A stretch of DNA of 41,866 nt, taken from NCBI GenBank assembly GCA_033085395.1, contig JANQBS010000306.1, positions 1-41,866 on the forward strand, given 5' to 3'. Positions within the stretch are counted from its first letter, which is position 1, and every line of letters starts with the position of its first letter. The position numbers were made by a program, and so were the translations under genes. The notes beneath the pieces were generated by a model that made no database searches, was not told the DNA's origin, and was given only the letters and a program-made list of their open reading frames with translations. Shown here in pieces: positions 32,101 to 41,866 of the stretch. The stretch is from Xanthoparmelia taractica. Its lineage: Eukaryota > Ascomycota > Lecanoromycetes > Lecanorales > Parmeliaceae.

Positions 32101-32319
32101 AACACCTTGTTTTGGTACTATATCTACCACTACGCTCGATGTGGAAGGAGAGACCAGATCGATGCAACCTCTAACTTTTTGGCCAATCACCGCGCGTTGG
32201 ACGCGACGGGTCATGATGAGAGCCACAATTTTCTTTTTGCGTTTCCCTTTGCTTATACCTTGATCACCGCTTTGCAGTATCTTCCCCAGATTGCCTTGAT
32301 CAGAGACGGGTACCTGAAG

Positions 32320-33935
32320 ATGGCTGACTACTTAGACGATAAAACGGTCCTAGAACAGAAAGACGCCGAAATCTCCATGGGCGCCGTCGCCGAGGTCCCC
32401 ATCAACGCATCCGGCCACAAGCAAGAGCTCGACCGCAACTTCAGTCTCTTTGCTATCTGCGGGCTCGCTATCACGAGCGGCAATGTCTGGGTGGCCCTTG
32501 GAGGAAGCGTGGCTGTCGCAATCTACAATGGCGGACCGCCAGGCGTCATCTATGAATTCGTCGTGGTATCCTTCTTCTACTGGCTCGTTGCGGCTTCAAT
32601 CGCCGAGCTCGCTTCCGCTATGCCCTCTTCTGGTGGAGTGTATCATTGGGCTTCCATTACCGCAGGCAGATACGGCCGAGTGTGCGGCTGGTTTGCAGGA
32701 TGGTGGAATTTTCTCGCTTGGATCTTCGCCAATGCCGCTACTGCACAAATCATCGGAGCCCAGGCTGTATCCATGTACGCCGCTTTCCATCCTGCATTTG
32801 TGACGCAGAGATGGCATGTCTTTGTCGCGGATATGATTATCAACTGGCTGGTTGTTTTCTGCGTGATTTTTGCCAATTGGATCCTTCCATTACTAGAACA
32901 GGGAGGAGCTTTCCTCATCCTCGCCGGCGTTTTCGTCACAGTCGTCGTCTGCGCGGCAATGCCGCCCGTACACGCTACGAACGCGTTTGTATGGAGCGAA
33001 TGGATCAACTCGACTGGATATTCGAGCAATGGGTTCGTCTTTCTACTCGGCATGTTGAACGGCGCCTTCGCTTTGGGATGTCCAGATGTCGTCACACATC
33101 TTGCTGAAGAGATTCCCAAGTAAGCCTGTTCACACTGAAGCTAGTTTAAAAAAATTCACACTAATTGGTTACCAGGCCAAGTAGAAACATCCCAAAAGCC
33201 ATCCTCGCCCAGTACATCATAGGTTTCATCACAGGCTTCGTCTACCTCGTTAGCATCTTCTACAGTATCTCCGACCTCGACACAATCCTCCAAAGCACCT
33301 TCCTCTTCCCCCTTGCCTCCATCTACCAACAAGCGACCAACTCAGCGGGAGGCACCGTCGGGCTTCTCATCATCGCCATCCTACCTAACCTGATCTGCCT
33401 AGTGGGCACCTACCTCGCCGCCAGCCGTGTCTTCTGGGCCCTAGCCCGCGACAACGCGGCACCCTTCGCCGGAACCTTCAGCCAAATCAGCCGCCGACAC
33501 CGCAACCCGTTCAACGCCATCCTCCTCTGCGCCGTCTCCTCCACCATCCTCGGCTGCATCTACCTGGGATCGCAAGCCGCCTTCAACGCCTTCGTCATCT
33601 CCTTCGTCGTGCTATCCAGTATATCCTACCTAGCAGCCATCCTCCCGCACCTGCTAAGCCGACGGTCCGAGGTCACGCCGGGCTGGTTCTGGATGAAAGG
33701 GCCTCTGGGATACATCGTCAACGCCGTCGCGTGTCTGTACATCATCGTCTTTGTCGTGATTTTCTGCTTCCCGTTCTCGATGCCTGTAAATGCGGTGACG
33801 ATGAATTATTCTAGTCTCATGACCGGTGGTACGACTGTGTTCGTAGCGCTGTTTTGGTTTTGGCGGCAAAAGAACTACGAAGGACCCAAGTATGTTGCTC
33901 CTAACGCTGAGATGTTGGCTGCGGACGCGATGTAG
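32320..33935 (+). CDS. APC-superfamily amino acid/choline/GABA permease
   Basis: Exons 32320-33119 and 33176-33935, 519 aa. The intron has GTAAGC, CTAAT and CCAG signals, and joining restores EEIPKPSRNIPKA. The ATG at 32320 gives the usual short acidic cytoplasmic N-terminus (MADYLDDKTVLEQKD). The frame is open further upstream but reads unlike the family. About 12 membrane helices are visible. Family landmarks: LDRNFSLFAICGLAITSGNVW, YNGGPPGVIYEF, ASAMPSSGGVYHWAS, GWFAGWWNFLAWIFA, CPDVVTHLAEEIP, and FWALARDNAAPF in the second exon. These place it with fungal GABA/choline-type permeases (Uga4/Hnm1-like) that take up amino acids or amines across the plasma membrane. Substrate cannot be read from the sequence. 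Confidence 0.9.
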
Positions 33936-34504
33936 ATCTTGGATACTAGAGGCTTGATGAATATGCACATTTGCTAGTGGTATATATGGGGGCATAATAT
34001 ATGTTGCTCTAATTTTTGGTCCAAGTTGGCAAGGGTGATATCACTCCAAACTGATCTCCACACCATGAGAGTCCCTTCGCCCTGCGCACACGCAAGAACA
34101 CTTTCTCTGAGATTAGAACAAACTGCACACTCGTTAGCTACGTTACTTTAGTCAGCGTGTGCAAATGTGATTGGATTTCTCGGCCGTTGCAAAGGCTAGC
34201 CACTCCCGACCATCAAACATCTACAAGTACACTCCGTCCTACGCGTTTCATTAAATCCCCACTTGCGTCAGACTAGATAGGATCTAGCCGGGAAGCTTTA
34301 TCAAGATTCACGTCGTCGAAACTCAGAAGTGTTAGTTCCGGAAAATGGTTCGGTAGGTAGGTACCGATGGGTTAGAGTTCGGCAAGGGGGTGTAGAAAAA
34401 CATCGTTTGCTTCAAATCTAGCATCGGACGATGAACACGGCACTCAATCAAGACCCGTAATACCAACATCTACAAACCCCCAAAAACACCAGCCATCACC
34501 ACCA
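33936..34504. other. Convergent 3' region between permease (+) and hypothetical gene (-)
   Basis: 3' UTR space for both neighbours. The sequence is otherwise unremarkable up to about 34450, where C-rich sequence begins. No gene is seen. Confidence 0.45.
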
Positions 34505-35483
34505 TCACTGCCTCCCCTCAACTTCCCACCCCTGTTCAAAAACCAAGCTCCCCTCCTCCCCCTTCCCTTTTTCCCTACCATCCCACACCACCCCAACAGC
34601 CCACCCACTCCTCAACCCCACCCCCCTAGCCACCTCCTCCTTCAACCTCACCACCTGCGCCGGGCTCCCCGCGGCCCCATTCGCCCCAGGAATCAGAAAT
34701 CTTCCGAGAATCTCCGGCGCGGTACTGACTTCATATTCGTCTGGGGAGGCGACGACGGAGATGGGTGGCGGGGGCGGCGGGTTGTGCGTCCAGTCGAAGA
34801 TTGGGGTTGGGGGGGTTGTTTGGGCGGTGGTGGGGTTGTAGGGGTAGGGGAGGAGGGAGTAGATATCTGTTTCGCCTTCTTGGGTTGTGAGGTAGTGGGT
34901 GGGGACGCTGGAGGTAGGGGAAGGGGGTGTTAGTGATGGTGGGGATGATAGCGGGGGGGGGAGGAGGGGTGTTGGTATTGGGGAGGGGAAGGGGAAGGGG
35001 AAGGGAGAGGTACTGGGTATGGAAATACATGAAAGGAAGAAAGGATGAGTGAGTCAGTGGGTGAAAGAAAACCACCTACTCCGCCGTAACCATCCTCACC
35101 ATCAAAAGCACCTTCTCATCCCCATCCATATCCCCATCCCCACCCTCCGCACCCACAACCTCCATCCCCTCCTCACCCCACCCCTCCACCCAAAGCACCG
35201 ACGACCCCCCATCTCCCTCACTCACCTCATCAACAATCAAAAAGCCTTCTTTCCCCCTCCCCTCCCCCTCCTCTTCTAAAACCCTCTTCACATCCCTTGG
35301 CGACTTATTAAGAAAGCGTTTTGAGCGATCAATATCCAAGCGGACGCTGGCGTCGTAAGCGGCATAGGCGCCACGATTGAAATTGGATTCGATTTGATTG
35401 ATGAGCTGGGAGGAGGGAGAAAGGGGGATGGTGATGTAGGCGTGGAGGGTTGGGGGAGAGGAGGTGCGGAGGAGGTGGGGCAT
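34505..35483 (-). CDS. Hypothetical protein with extreme strand-switching composition
   Basis: Exons 35483-35080 and 34907-34505, 268 aa. Intron 34908-35079 (GTAGGT..CCAG, 172 bp) keeps frame. The ATG at 35483 is preferred over upstream in-frame codons, which read as pyrimidine-rich leader. No family is recognised. The readable stretches that look folded are SSQLINQIESNFNRGAYAAY, DASVRLDIDRSKRFL, EGETDIYSLLPYPYNPTTAQ, FDWTHNPPPPPPISVVASPD and EYEVSTAPEILGRFLIPGAN. Acidic, Gly-rich runs (EEEGEGRGKEG, EGGDGDMDGDE) fall exactly where the coding strand becomes G-rich, and Pro-rich runs fall where it is C-rich. So part of the amino-acid bias may follow base composition. Two clean exons and an intact frame support a real gene. 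Confidence 0.6.
34799..35004 (+). repeat. G-rich tract with G-quadruplex potential
   Basis: Repeated G runs (for example GGGGTTGGGGGGGTTGTTTG, then more at 34820-34860) and a (GGGGAA)-type array at about 34980-35004 lie over exon 2 and the intron of the minus-strand hypothetical gene. The loops are short enough for G-quadruplex formation on the plus (template) strand. Confidence 0.55.
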
Positions 35484-37494
35484 TTTGGTTTGGTTTCTTT
35501 TAAGGGGGGCGGGAGAACTGATGTGGGAAGAGAAGAACGACGGGAACGGAGGAGGGCAATGTGAAGGGGATTGGTACTGAACGAGCTTCCAGAGGAGGTT
35601 CACAATGAGAGGTAATCTGGTGGGGAGTGGAGGGTTGTGAACAGAAGATGCGATTTTAAGCTGGTTTTTTTTTTCTTCTTGGTCCACACGTCGTCATAGC
35701 AGGTTTACTGGAGCTGCTACCTATGTACAAGGATGAGACACGGTTTGAGATGAAATGTTTCGTGTGGGACGGGATGCTCACTGCCGCCTTTCACAAACCA
35801 GATATAGGAATTCACCAACGTGGGCAACGGAGAGTTGATTCCGGATATATTACCGTACCGTAAATTACCGGATGTCCCCCCACGCTACAATAAAAAGCCA
35901 ATGTAAAAAGCGGGAAGAGACCCTGCACTAGCACAATATGAAACGGTTTCCATTCCCATATCCGTTATGATACCCTCATCATCAGATTATTCCTGCAGGA
36001 ATTCTAGCTGCTCATTGAAACATCGCGCTCAGTTATCATGATTCGCCAACTGACCCGAGACGGAAAGAATCCTTCTTCAACGATCCTTTAACCGCCTGTA
36101 AAGATGCGAGAAGCTGTCAACCGCTGACACTTCATGCAGACTTCTCGCGTCCGATATGCACTAGTCAACGTAGCATAGAGCATACCTACGAACCGGACCG
36201 TCTTAGCCGTCTAGGGGGACACGGGTCGTAGTATGCAGCCTGTTCTAACCCCATCCGCCACGGCATGTCATCCATCGCGGCGCGGAGTCTGCGCCGCAGA
36301 AGGAGTATGCCTCCACCATCACGGTGCGGCCGCGCAGTCACCCAAGTAGAACGATGATTGAATGCACGTAGTATTTTCTTTGGCATTGGAATTGGATATC
36401 TGTCAAGATGTTTCTCGGGGTTGGCGCAGATGGTTAATCGAGATGGCTGTCTTAATGTCTCTTGATGCTGCTACATACCGCAAACAGCTATAAACGTTTC
36501 GATGCCTCTTGAAAGAAAGAAGTCTAGCTCATGATCGAGCAAAGGCCGCGGAGGAAGCTGAGCACTTGGATCTTTTAGTTCACCCGTTTCATATTACTGC
36601 GCCTCGTCGTCCGCAGAGCTGAAAACACGTACGATGCCGTGCATGCAGATCTGCTTGTGGCACGGGCAAGGTGCTTATTTTTGATACTTCCTAGCAAATG
36701 GCAATTCTGCGATCTCAGCTTTCACCTCGTGATGGGAAGAATCTAGTAGGCTCCTATTCCCAATCCCACCTTGCCGCGGCTCGTTGATCGAAAAAGGTCC
36801 ACGCCACGAAACCGTGCGGGCAGATCTCCCTTCGACACGGCAAACCTTCTCATTTTAATGTTTGCTGACCACAGACTAGGGAGCCTATGTCCCGAGTAGA
36901 TGTCCTGTATGGCACAGAAAGTATCTGGGTGGACTTCCGCTCTCCGTTTTGGTTGGGGAGGTTCTGAAACGTGAGATCTTGGCTTTATCTATGTCACTTC
37001 AGTCAGCTTGCGTCATCTCTCCACCGTCTCCCTCCGCAATTGTGTTTGAGACGGCAGGTCCCGATGTCGAGCTCTCAAAGAGTACGATTGACTCGCCAGC
37101 CAGATGTGCTGTTCTCGGTGTCTCGAGCAGGCACCGGGTTTCTTTTCATGAACCATCTTGAGCCTTAGCCCCCCACCCCACCCCCCAGCCTCGAAGCTTT
37201 ACGTTATGTCTTAGACCTATCCCTCGAAAATAGCTCGCACATTCCTTCGTGGGCCACCCCCAAGTTTTCCACATCAACATGGCCAACGCGGGTTGAGGAA
37301 CCCGCCAAAGCTAACGGGCTCCGATATGCTGTCATCTCTGCCGCTCTGACTTTTGTCCAGGATGATATAAAAGAGAAATACCTTTGCGATGTCTTCTTCT
37401 TTTGCTAATTGGAATCAACCCTTTGAAGAGTCACAAGTTTAACGTGTCTTTACTGCAAAAAGCACCAGAATTTTCTCACCTTTTTGAATCCACC
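35484..37494. other. Gene-free stretch upstream of the secreted nuclease-like gene
   Basis: Two kilobases without a supported gene. Frames at 36186-36386 (-) and 36949-37161 (+) have no features of real proteins. A near-perfect inverted repeat TGCCGTGC ... GCACGGGCA lies at about 36634-36667. The TATA box at 37366 belongs to the next gene. Confidence 0.45.
37366..37372 (+). promoter_or_regulatory. TATA box of the secreted nuclease-like gene
   Basis: TATAAAA, 123 bp before the ATG at 37495, in a typical core-promoter position for an inducible fungal gene. Confidence 0.5.
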
Positions 37495-38414
37495 ATGTTT
37501 CACCAAGCAGCCTTCCTTTTCCTTCTCCTTCTCTTCTCCACTCAAACCATTGCCCAAGATCAGCCCATCACATTCAACTGCACCGATATACCCAATGCCT
37601 GCGAGAATTTTTGTTACGTCACCAACTGCGGCGGCCTTGCCAACAGTTACACGAAGATCCCCGCAGGCGCCAGCACCACCCACAACCGCCAAGCGTCTGG
37701 AGTGAAACGAACTCGCGGCAGGCCCGCTCCATGTCGAGACCCCGCCATTCCATGGGCCACTGCTGCCTTGGCTGAATATGGGCCCCCACTTGATACGGAC
37801 GAGTGGCCACCAGCAAGCGCGACACAGGGAGGCACTGGTGCCAGCCTTCGCTGCATGCCGAGTGGAGACAACCAACGTGCGTATCACTGATCCTACTACG
37901 TGATAACATCCGTAGCTGACATAAGAATCCAGGCGCGGGGAGCAAACTAAGCGCCGTCCCCCGTGGCGCCCAATTCATGATCGTTCTCACCGAGCTGTCT
38001 TATTCAGGGTAAGCCATTCATCCACTCATTCATTTATTCATTCCGTGCACTGGCCTTGTGTAGTACTAGCGTGCTAAATCTCAACCCCTTCTCTAAAGAA
38101 ACATCTTCTGCAACAGCCAATGCCAAACCGAAGCCGGCGGCCTCGACCACCAATTTCAATGGGACGCCACCACCGACACATACTCAGGCCCCGGCGCTCT
38201 GGCAGATGTATCCCCACAAACGTACAAAATGCGCCGCGTCGTCCGACGAACACCGACGATGGTGGAGAAGAGCGAGCCAGTTAGATTCCTAACCAGTCGT
38301 GGCGACGAGATCACCGCGTATACCGTCCCTGGACACGAGCTGGAGATTCGCGAGGGCAGTGTTATTGATGCGGGTTTTGAGGATGAGGCAGTTGTTTTGA
38401 AGAGGCTTGCTTGA
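37495..38414 (+). CDS. Secreted NucA/NucB-type DNase-like protein
   Basis: Exons 37495-37876, 37933-38008 and 38099-38414, 257 aa. Signals are GTGCGT..CCAG and GTAAGC..TAAAG, and frames join exactly. The start at 37495 gives a strong signal peptide (MFHQAAFLFLLLLFSTQTIA). The central domain reads PLDTDEWPPASATQGGTGAS, then LRCMPSGDNQRAGSKLS. This follows the DNase NucA/NucB pattern (C)DEYPFAS..EGG...C.P..EN..QG, with Glu of the DEY-type motif kept but the preceding Cys replaced and EN changed to DN. Downstream is a fungal extension with NIFCNSQCQTE and GDEITAYTVPGHELEIREGS. Several Cys suggest disulphides in the mature extracellular protein. The activity (DNase scavenging or attack on foreign DNA) is family inference. 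The altered motif residues leave catalysis open. Confidence 0.72.
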
Positions 38415-38904
38415 TTGGTTTGAGCTTGACTTGATTATTTTTTGGGTACTGAGTGGGCGTTTGCGTTTGCGTTGTTGTTATCAGTCTTGACATTACTTTG
38501 ACTTATACTCAGGGCACGTCGATATAGGATTTCTAATGCGATGAAAGAGAGTGAGGAAAAGACCATAGTATTTAGTGTTGGGTATTAAGGCGCCAAGGTA
38601 TGGAGATAAGACTTGACAACGTTTCATGGTGTGAGGTGCTATTAGAATATATGTTTGTGAGTAACAAATTTGGCCTTTCCATCTCCCCGAACCTCACTAA
38701 CTTGAAGAATGAGATCACACCGTCGAAAGAAAGGTGTATGTTGGGTACTCAAAAGTTGGGTGGAAAGATGATTTATTTCTTCTAACGAAAAGTGCTACCT
38801 AAATACTACTTGCTCTGACCGAGGCAGATACTAGTCACGACCGAGGCAGGTACTATCCGTAACAGTCTGCCGGGCAACGGGAAAAACCCAGCGCCCTCGC
38901 TGGT
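38415..38904. other. Intergenic region with a short direct repeat
   Basis: No gene is seen. GACCGAGGCAGATACTA (38817-38833) and GACCGAGGCAGGTACTA (38839-38855) form a 17-bp direct repeat at 22-bp spacing, just beyond the 3' end of the broken minus-strand gene that follows. Confidence 0.5.
38817..38855. repeat. 17-bp direct repeat, two copies
   Basis: Two copies of GACCGAGGCAG(A/G)TACTA with one mismatch. They lie near the boundary of the decayed minus-strand gene and could mark the edge of a repeat element, though no matching copy is seen on its other side. Confidence 0.6.
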
Positions 38905-40692
38905 CAACGGGGGCCCTCCAGGCCTGCATCAAACTTGGCCATATCCCTTCCTAATATGAACTGAATGCCATACTTGGCCTCCCATCTTGCTATCGCCTTG
39001 ATATCTTTTACTATTCGCGGCGTATCCCACGGAACCCCGGCTTGATGATTCATGTAACAGCGCATAGCTCGAGAATTAACACGATTGCCGAACAGCAATC
39101 CAGCCACTGCTCGAGATCTGGGGAATTTGAATTTGAGTACGCCTGGTGATAGTGTAATAGATGCAAGCATCGGCGAAGCAGGTGCTGGCGCTGATCGTCT
39201 CCGAGGTGAGGGGATAGATAAGTCGATGCTATCATCGCTGCTGGAATTTGACGAGTCGGATAGTCAGCAATCCGCATCAGATTCCCCGATATCGTTAAGC
39301 TCGGTATCCCCCTCTTCCTACAGTTTGACTCGATTGTCGCTGCGGGAGATCTTCCATTCCTAAAAGTCATCATTGCTGCTAAAAAGCCGTTTCGCCCAAG
39401 CTGAGAGATACGAGCGTAGCTTTACAGCGACCTCATTACCTTATTCTTCTGTAAAATTTGCTTGGCGTCCGTTAATAGTGTAGTGGCGAACTGAAGGACT
39501 TCAGTATGCCTGTCCTTGTCCTCCTTGATTAGACTCTCGGCCTATACTAGACTTGTAAACTAAAAAGTCAATCTGACCGCACGCTGCAGCTTCCCTATAA
39601 ACTGCTCTGTAACCCAGCGTAGATCTTTGACGCATACAGCAAGGAAGACAATTTTGCCTTCTGCCCTGAACAGGTCCTCGACCGCTATCTCTAGATCATT
39701 TTGCGCCGTACTTAGTTGCTCTTTGGTTTTCTCGAGCTCGGCCTGTGCTGTCTTTAAGAAGGGTGTCATATCTGTCCTGCGGCTCCCAGCTGATTATAAG
39801 TTTATTCATTGGCGGGGGCGGACTCAGCTTGCCGAAGAAAGGGGTAGGGCTCTCTCCGGAAGAGATAGCGAATTCCTCTCTGAAGGTCCGCGCTCTCTTC
39901 CTAGCGCTGAAGTGTGTCTCGCCACTGATTAATCGAGGTCCAAACAAGAAGTATCTTGTACTATGTGGGGTTTTGTGACTTCCGGTCTCCGCGTCGGAAT
40001 AATGTTCGAACAGCGAGCGTCGTGCGTCAAGTGAGGTGCGGTTAGGGATCATCTCGGTCTCCGCATGCTGGCGCTTTGATGCAGTAGTAGTTTCGTTTGG
40101 TGTTTGTGCAGTTGTTGGGCTGGAGGCCTTTGCTTCTGTTTTCTTTGATTCGAGTATGTCGTATACAGTCTGAGCTCTTTTCGCCGCCGCGGCAAAGTCA
40201 TATTCTGAGGTCTGATTTTCGCACAGCAAACCCGCTCCCTGCTCGTGGTTTCCGTGCCTGCGTGCCTTGATATTCGCCAGGATTAGTGGAAATTCCTTCG
40301 CTGCTTCTTCGTCTCCATGCATTTAATAGACTCCGAAGACTATCTAATAGCGTAGCAGATTATTATGGCCGCTCCTTGTCTTCCCTGCCTGACCTTTATT
40401 GATGTAGTTAATACGCAAGTTTTTCGTGGGGAACACAGCAGTGTACAATCTCGCTCTCTCGGCGCCGCTCATTTCCGAGCTCAAGATCTTAGCTACCCAC
40501 GCAATCTATTCTTTTCGGGGGATAGAGCGATCCATGATCTTTAGGTAGTTTTGCAGTAGTGACGGGCTCGTCTCAGTAATGCCATTCGTTTTGGAGTAGT
40601 CCTCGCCTCCAGCGTCTGCTGATTCTCTCTTGAAGATCATCCATGTGCTTATTGTCGCCTTTATTCCTAGGGTTGATTGGCGTAAAAGACAT
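38905..40692 (-). pseudogene. Multiply broken gene, coiled-coil protein of a possible repeat family
   Basis: Read on the minus strand from the ATG at 40692 (MSFTPINPRNKGDNKHMDDL), protein-like sequence continues to about 38905 through at least three frame changes and several stops. Blocks in order: FKRESADAGGEDYSKTNGIT and LLQNYLKIMDRSIPRKE, stop; WVAKILSSEMSGAERARLYT and NLRINYINKGQAGKTRSGHN, stop; a 208-codon frame (40322-39696) with YDFAAAAKRAQTVYDILESK; then, shifted, a coiled coil FLKTAQAELEKTKEQLSTAQ (39757 on) running to VTEQFIGKLQRAV; TLLTDAKQILQKN; EVAVKLRSYLSAWAK; and finally FPRSRAVAGLLFGNRVNSRA to GIQFILGRDMAKFDAGLEGP. The intact protein would have been about 580 residues. I do not know the family. 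The level of decay fits a repeated or mobile-element-associated gene. Confidence 0.65.
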
Positions 40693-41026
40693 GTTGGAGT
40701 ATCCTCAATTTGAGCGCGATTGCGACGTCCAGCGTGCGAAATATGATGATGTTTTGAGGCGAATTAGCGTGAACAACTTGGAGGAAGTGAGGTTGAATAA
40801 GAGAATATAAAGGTTGATGAAAGTGAAAGTTGTAAGAAGTGTGGTGAGTGGTGATAGCTCTCCTCGCTAATCGGATACGTAATTGGGAGTCAAACCATCA
40901 AGAAATCGCCCCAGAATAAGAAATGCCGGTACCCCAGAAATCCCCCCCTCTCCAAAGGTTGACTGTCGTCGAAGAATATATAGAAGATACCCCCATCTTC
41001 TCCTCTTCTAGCATATATAACCCCAC
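40693..41026. other. Intergenic region, nothing recognised
   Basis: A short A+T-rich region with TATA-like strings near 40977 and 41013. It contains the 3' UTR of the next minus-strand gene. Confidence 0.4.
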
Positions 41027-41791
41027 TTACAGCCGTCCCGAAACATTGGGATCATACTCATCGTACTTCCCAGCTTCCCAATGGAACTCCTGCTGACGCA
41101 GCCGCCCATCCTCGTTGCGAGGTGCCCATCTACCCCTCTTCATCGGCTCAAGTAAGTGCTCCCCATTGTCGGGAGCCTTATTTATATAGTTGTGTTGTTG
41201 CGGCGTTGGGTCCCGAACATCCACCTGAGGAGCATGAGGATAGTTCAGGACCGGCTTGTGCGCGTCTCGTTCTGCCATGCGCGCTTTCCTCACCATCTCG
41301 GCGCTTGGTGCCTGTACTGGAGGAGCGTAATAGCCTCCGGTCCCAGGCATACGGCGCCTCTTCTGCTCTGGCATATCGATATTCTGCTCTCGACCACGAA
41401 TATGCTCTTCAGGGCTCTGCTCCCCCGTATGCTGCTGAGGCACATACATATTCCCATCCCAGTGGCTCTCTCGCCGCTCATGCTTGCCAAGGACCTGCTG
41501 AGTTTCGTAACCTCTGGAAGTATGCTGGAGGTTTCCCGATTGCCGCGTTGGTGCGTCATTCATGCCCTGATTAGCACTATCGATGGTCGTAGATGTCGGT
41601 CCTTGACCTCCGAATACATCGCCAAGCTCGCTGAAAAGCTCTGGCGGCTTCAACCGGCGCCCAGCGTTCCCATTGTATTCGGAGGTGGGTTGGACATCCC
41701 CGAAAAAGTTATCTGGTGGTATCAAATATGATGGGGCACCCCCAGCACCATAATACTGCGGCCAAGAAACTCTCTGTTGGAATTCAGCCAA
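41027..41791 (-). CDS. 3' part of a low-complexity hypothetical protein gene
   Basis: Open frame of 254 codons ending in TAA at 41027. The frame has no early ATG: it opens at TTG 41791 and is bounded upstream by a TAG (about 41813-41815) next to a possible CTTAG acceptor. So the true start is probably in an upstream exon, perhaps beyond the window. The protein is hydrophilic and disordered, rich in Gln, Pro, Arg and Gly, with SWPQYYGAGGAPSYLIPPDN, RRESHWDGNMYVPQQHTGEQ, the nuclear-localisation-like EQKRRRMPGTGG, a basic helix EMVRKARMAERDAHKP, and the C-terminus FHWEAGKYDEYDPNVSGRL. I do not recognise a family. An alternative short N-terminal frame (MEKRQDYAKTLSQLAA, about 41850-41803) is open but I could not join it with valid splice sites. 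Confidence 0.5.
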   Translation of the reverse strand: MAEFQQRVSWPQYYGAGGAPSYLIPPDNFFGDVQPTSEYNGNAGRRLKPPELFSELGDVFGGQGPTSTTIDSANQGMNDAPTRQSGNLQHTSRGYETQQVLGKHERRESHWDGNMYVPQQHTGEQSPEEHIRGREQNIDMPEQKRRRMPGTGGYYAPPVQAPSAEMVRKARMAERDAHKPVLNYPHAPQVDVRDPTPQQHNYINKAPDNGEHLLEPMKRGRWAPRNEDGRLRQQEFHWEAGKYDEYDPNVSGRL

Positions 41792-41866
41792 TAGGAGGCC
41801 GTTTACGCCGCAAGCTGACTAAGCGTCTTGGCGTAGTCTTGGCGTTTCTCCATCCCCTAGCTAGAT

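Larger units (their letters stand above)
30557..32319. other. Gene-free stretch upstream of the permease gene
   Basis: About 1.8 kb without a supported gene. It contains two telomere-like CCCTAA units (31704-31716), GGTCCG-containing direct repeats just after them, and a 14-bp tandem repeat at 32063-32100. The reading frame of the permease is open from 32107, but the first 71 codons read as leader (see the permease entry). Confidence 0.5.

Noticed and set aside
1..41866. CRISPR arrays, bacterial operons, rRNA genes or prophage
   Set aside because: No regularly spaced repeats, ribosome-binding sites or rRNA are seen. Spliced genes show that this is fungal nuclear DNA.

Overview
This window comes from a filamentous ascomycete nuclear chromosome (Pezizomycotina; I cannot name the class or genus). 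Most genes carry short introns of about 48-90 bp with GT..AG ends and CTAAC/CTGAC-like branch sites. The proteins include families typical of this group: a modin-like membrane protein, an AstC-like HAD/terpene-cyclase protein and a single-gene VPS9-ankyrin-PX-BAR sorting protein. Genes lie on both strands and there is no operon logic. All exon joins below were worked out by hand from splice signals and reading-frame continuity.

Layout. Positions 1-947 hold the 3' end of a membrane-protein gene with an in-frame stop. After a 2.6 kb gap comes a HAD-like/class II terpene-cyclase-like gene (3514-5171), followed by the decayed C-terminus of an FAD monooxygenase (5337-5696). Together these look like the remains of a small terpenoid locus. 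The conserved housekeeping core runs from 6339 to 17651: OLA1/YchF ATPase (-), a PPPDE/DeSI-type isopeptidase (+), mitochondrial ribosomal protein uS11m (-), TIM44 (+) and a VRL1-like endosomal Rab GEF/sorting nexin (+). uS11m and TIM44 are divergent, with start codons 198 bp apart.

From 18.1 kb the content becomes accessory. There is an aldo-keto reductase pseudogene (18134-19392), a SAM methyltransferase interrupted by TGA (19810-20814), an unrecognised three-exon gene (21539-22797, -), a modin-like membrane protein (24293-26020), and a head-to-head pair of secreted proteins (27709-28518 - and 29741-30556 +). The pair shares the same intron phases and an exon 2 of exactly 150 bp. Next come an APC-superfamily permease (32320-33935), an unrecognised gene of extreme base composition (34505-35483, -), a secreted NucA/NucB-like nuclease (37495-38414), a multiply broken repeat-family-like gene (38905-40692, -) and the 3' part of a low-complexity protein gene (41027-41791, -).

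How they relate: OLA1, uS11m, TIM44, the isopeptidase and VRL1-like proteins are independent housekeeping functions (translation-associated ATPase, mitoribosome, mitochondrial import, ubiquitin/SUMO processing, endosomal sorting). The accessory half is rich in secreted or transport proteins and in broken genes. The most notable patterns are the terpene-cyclase/FMO remnant, the mirrored secreted paralogues, and a repeated intragenic switch from C-rich to G-rich coding strand.
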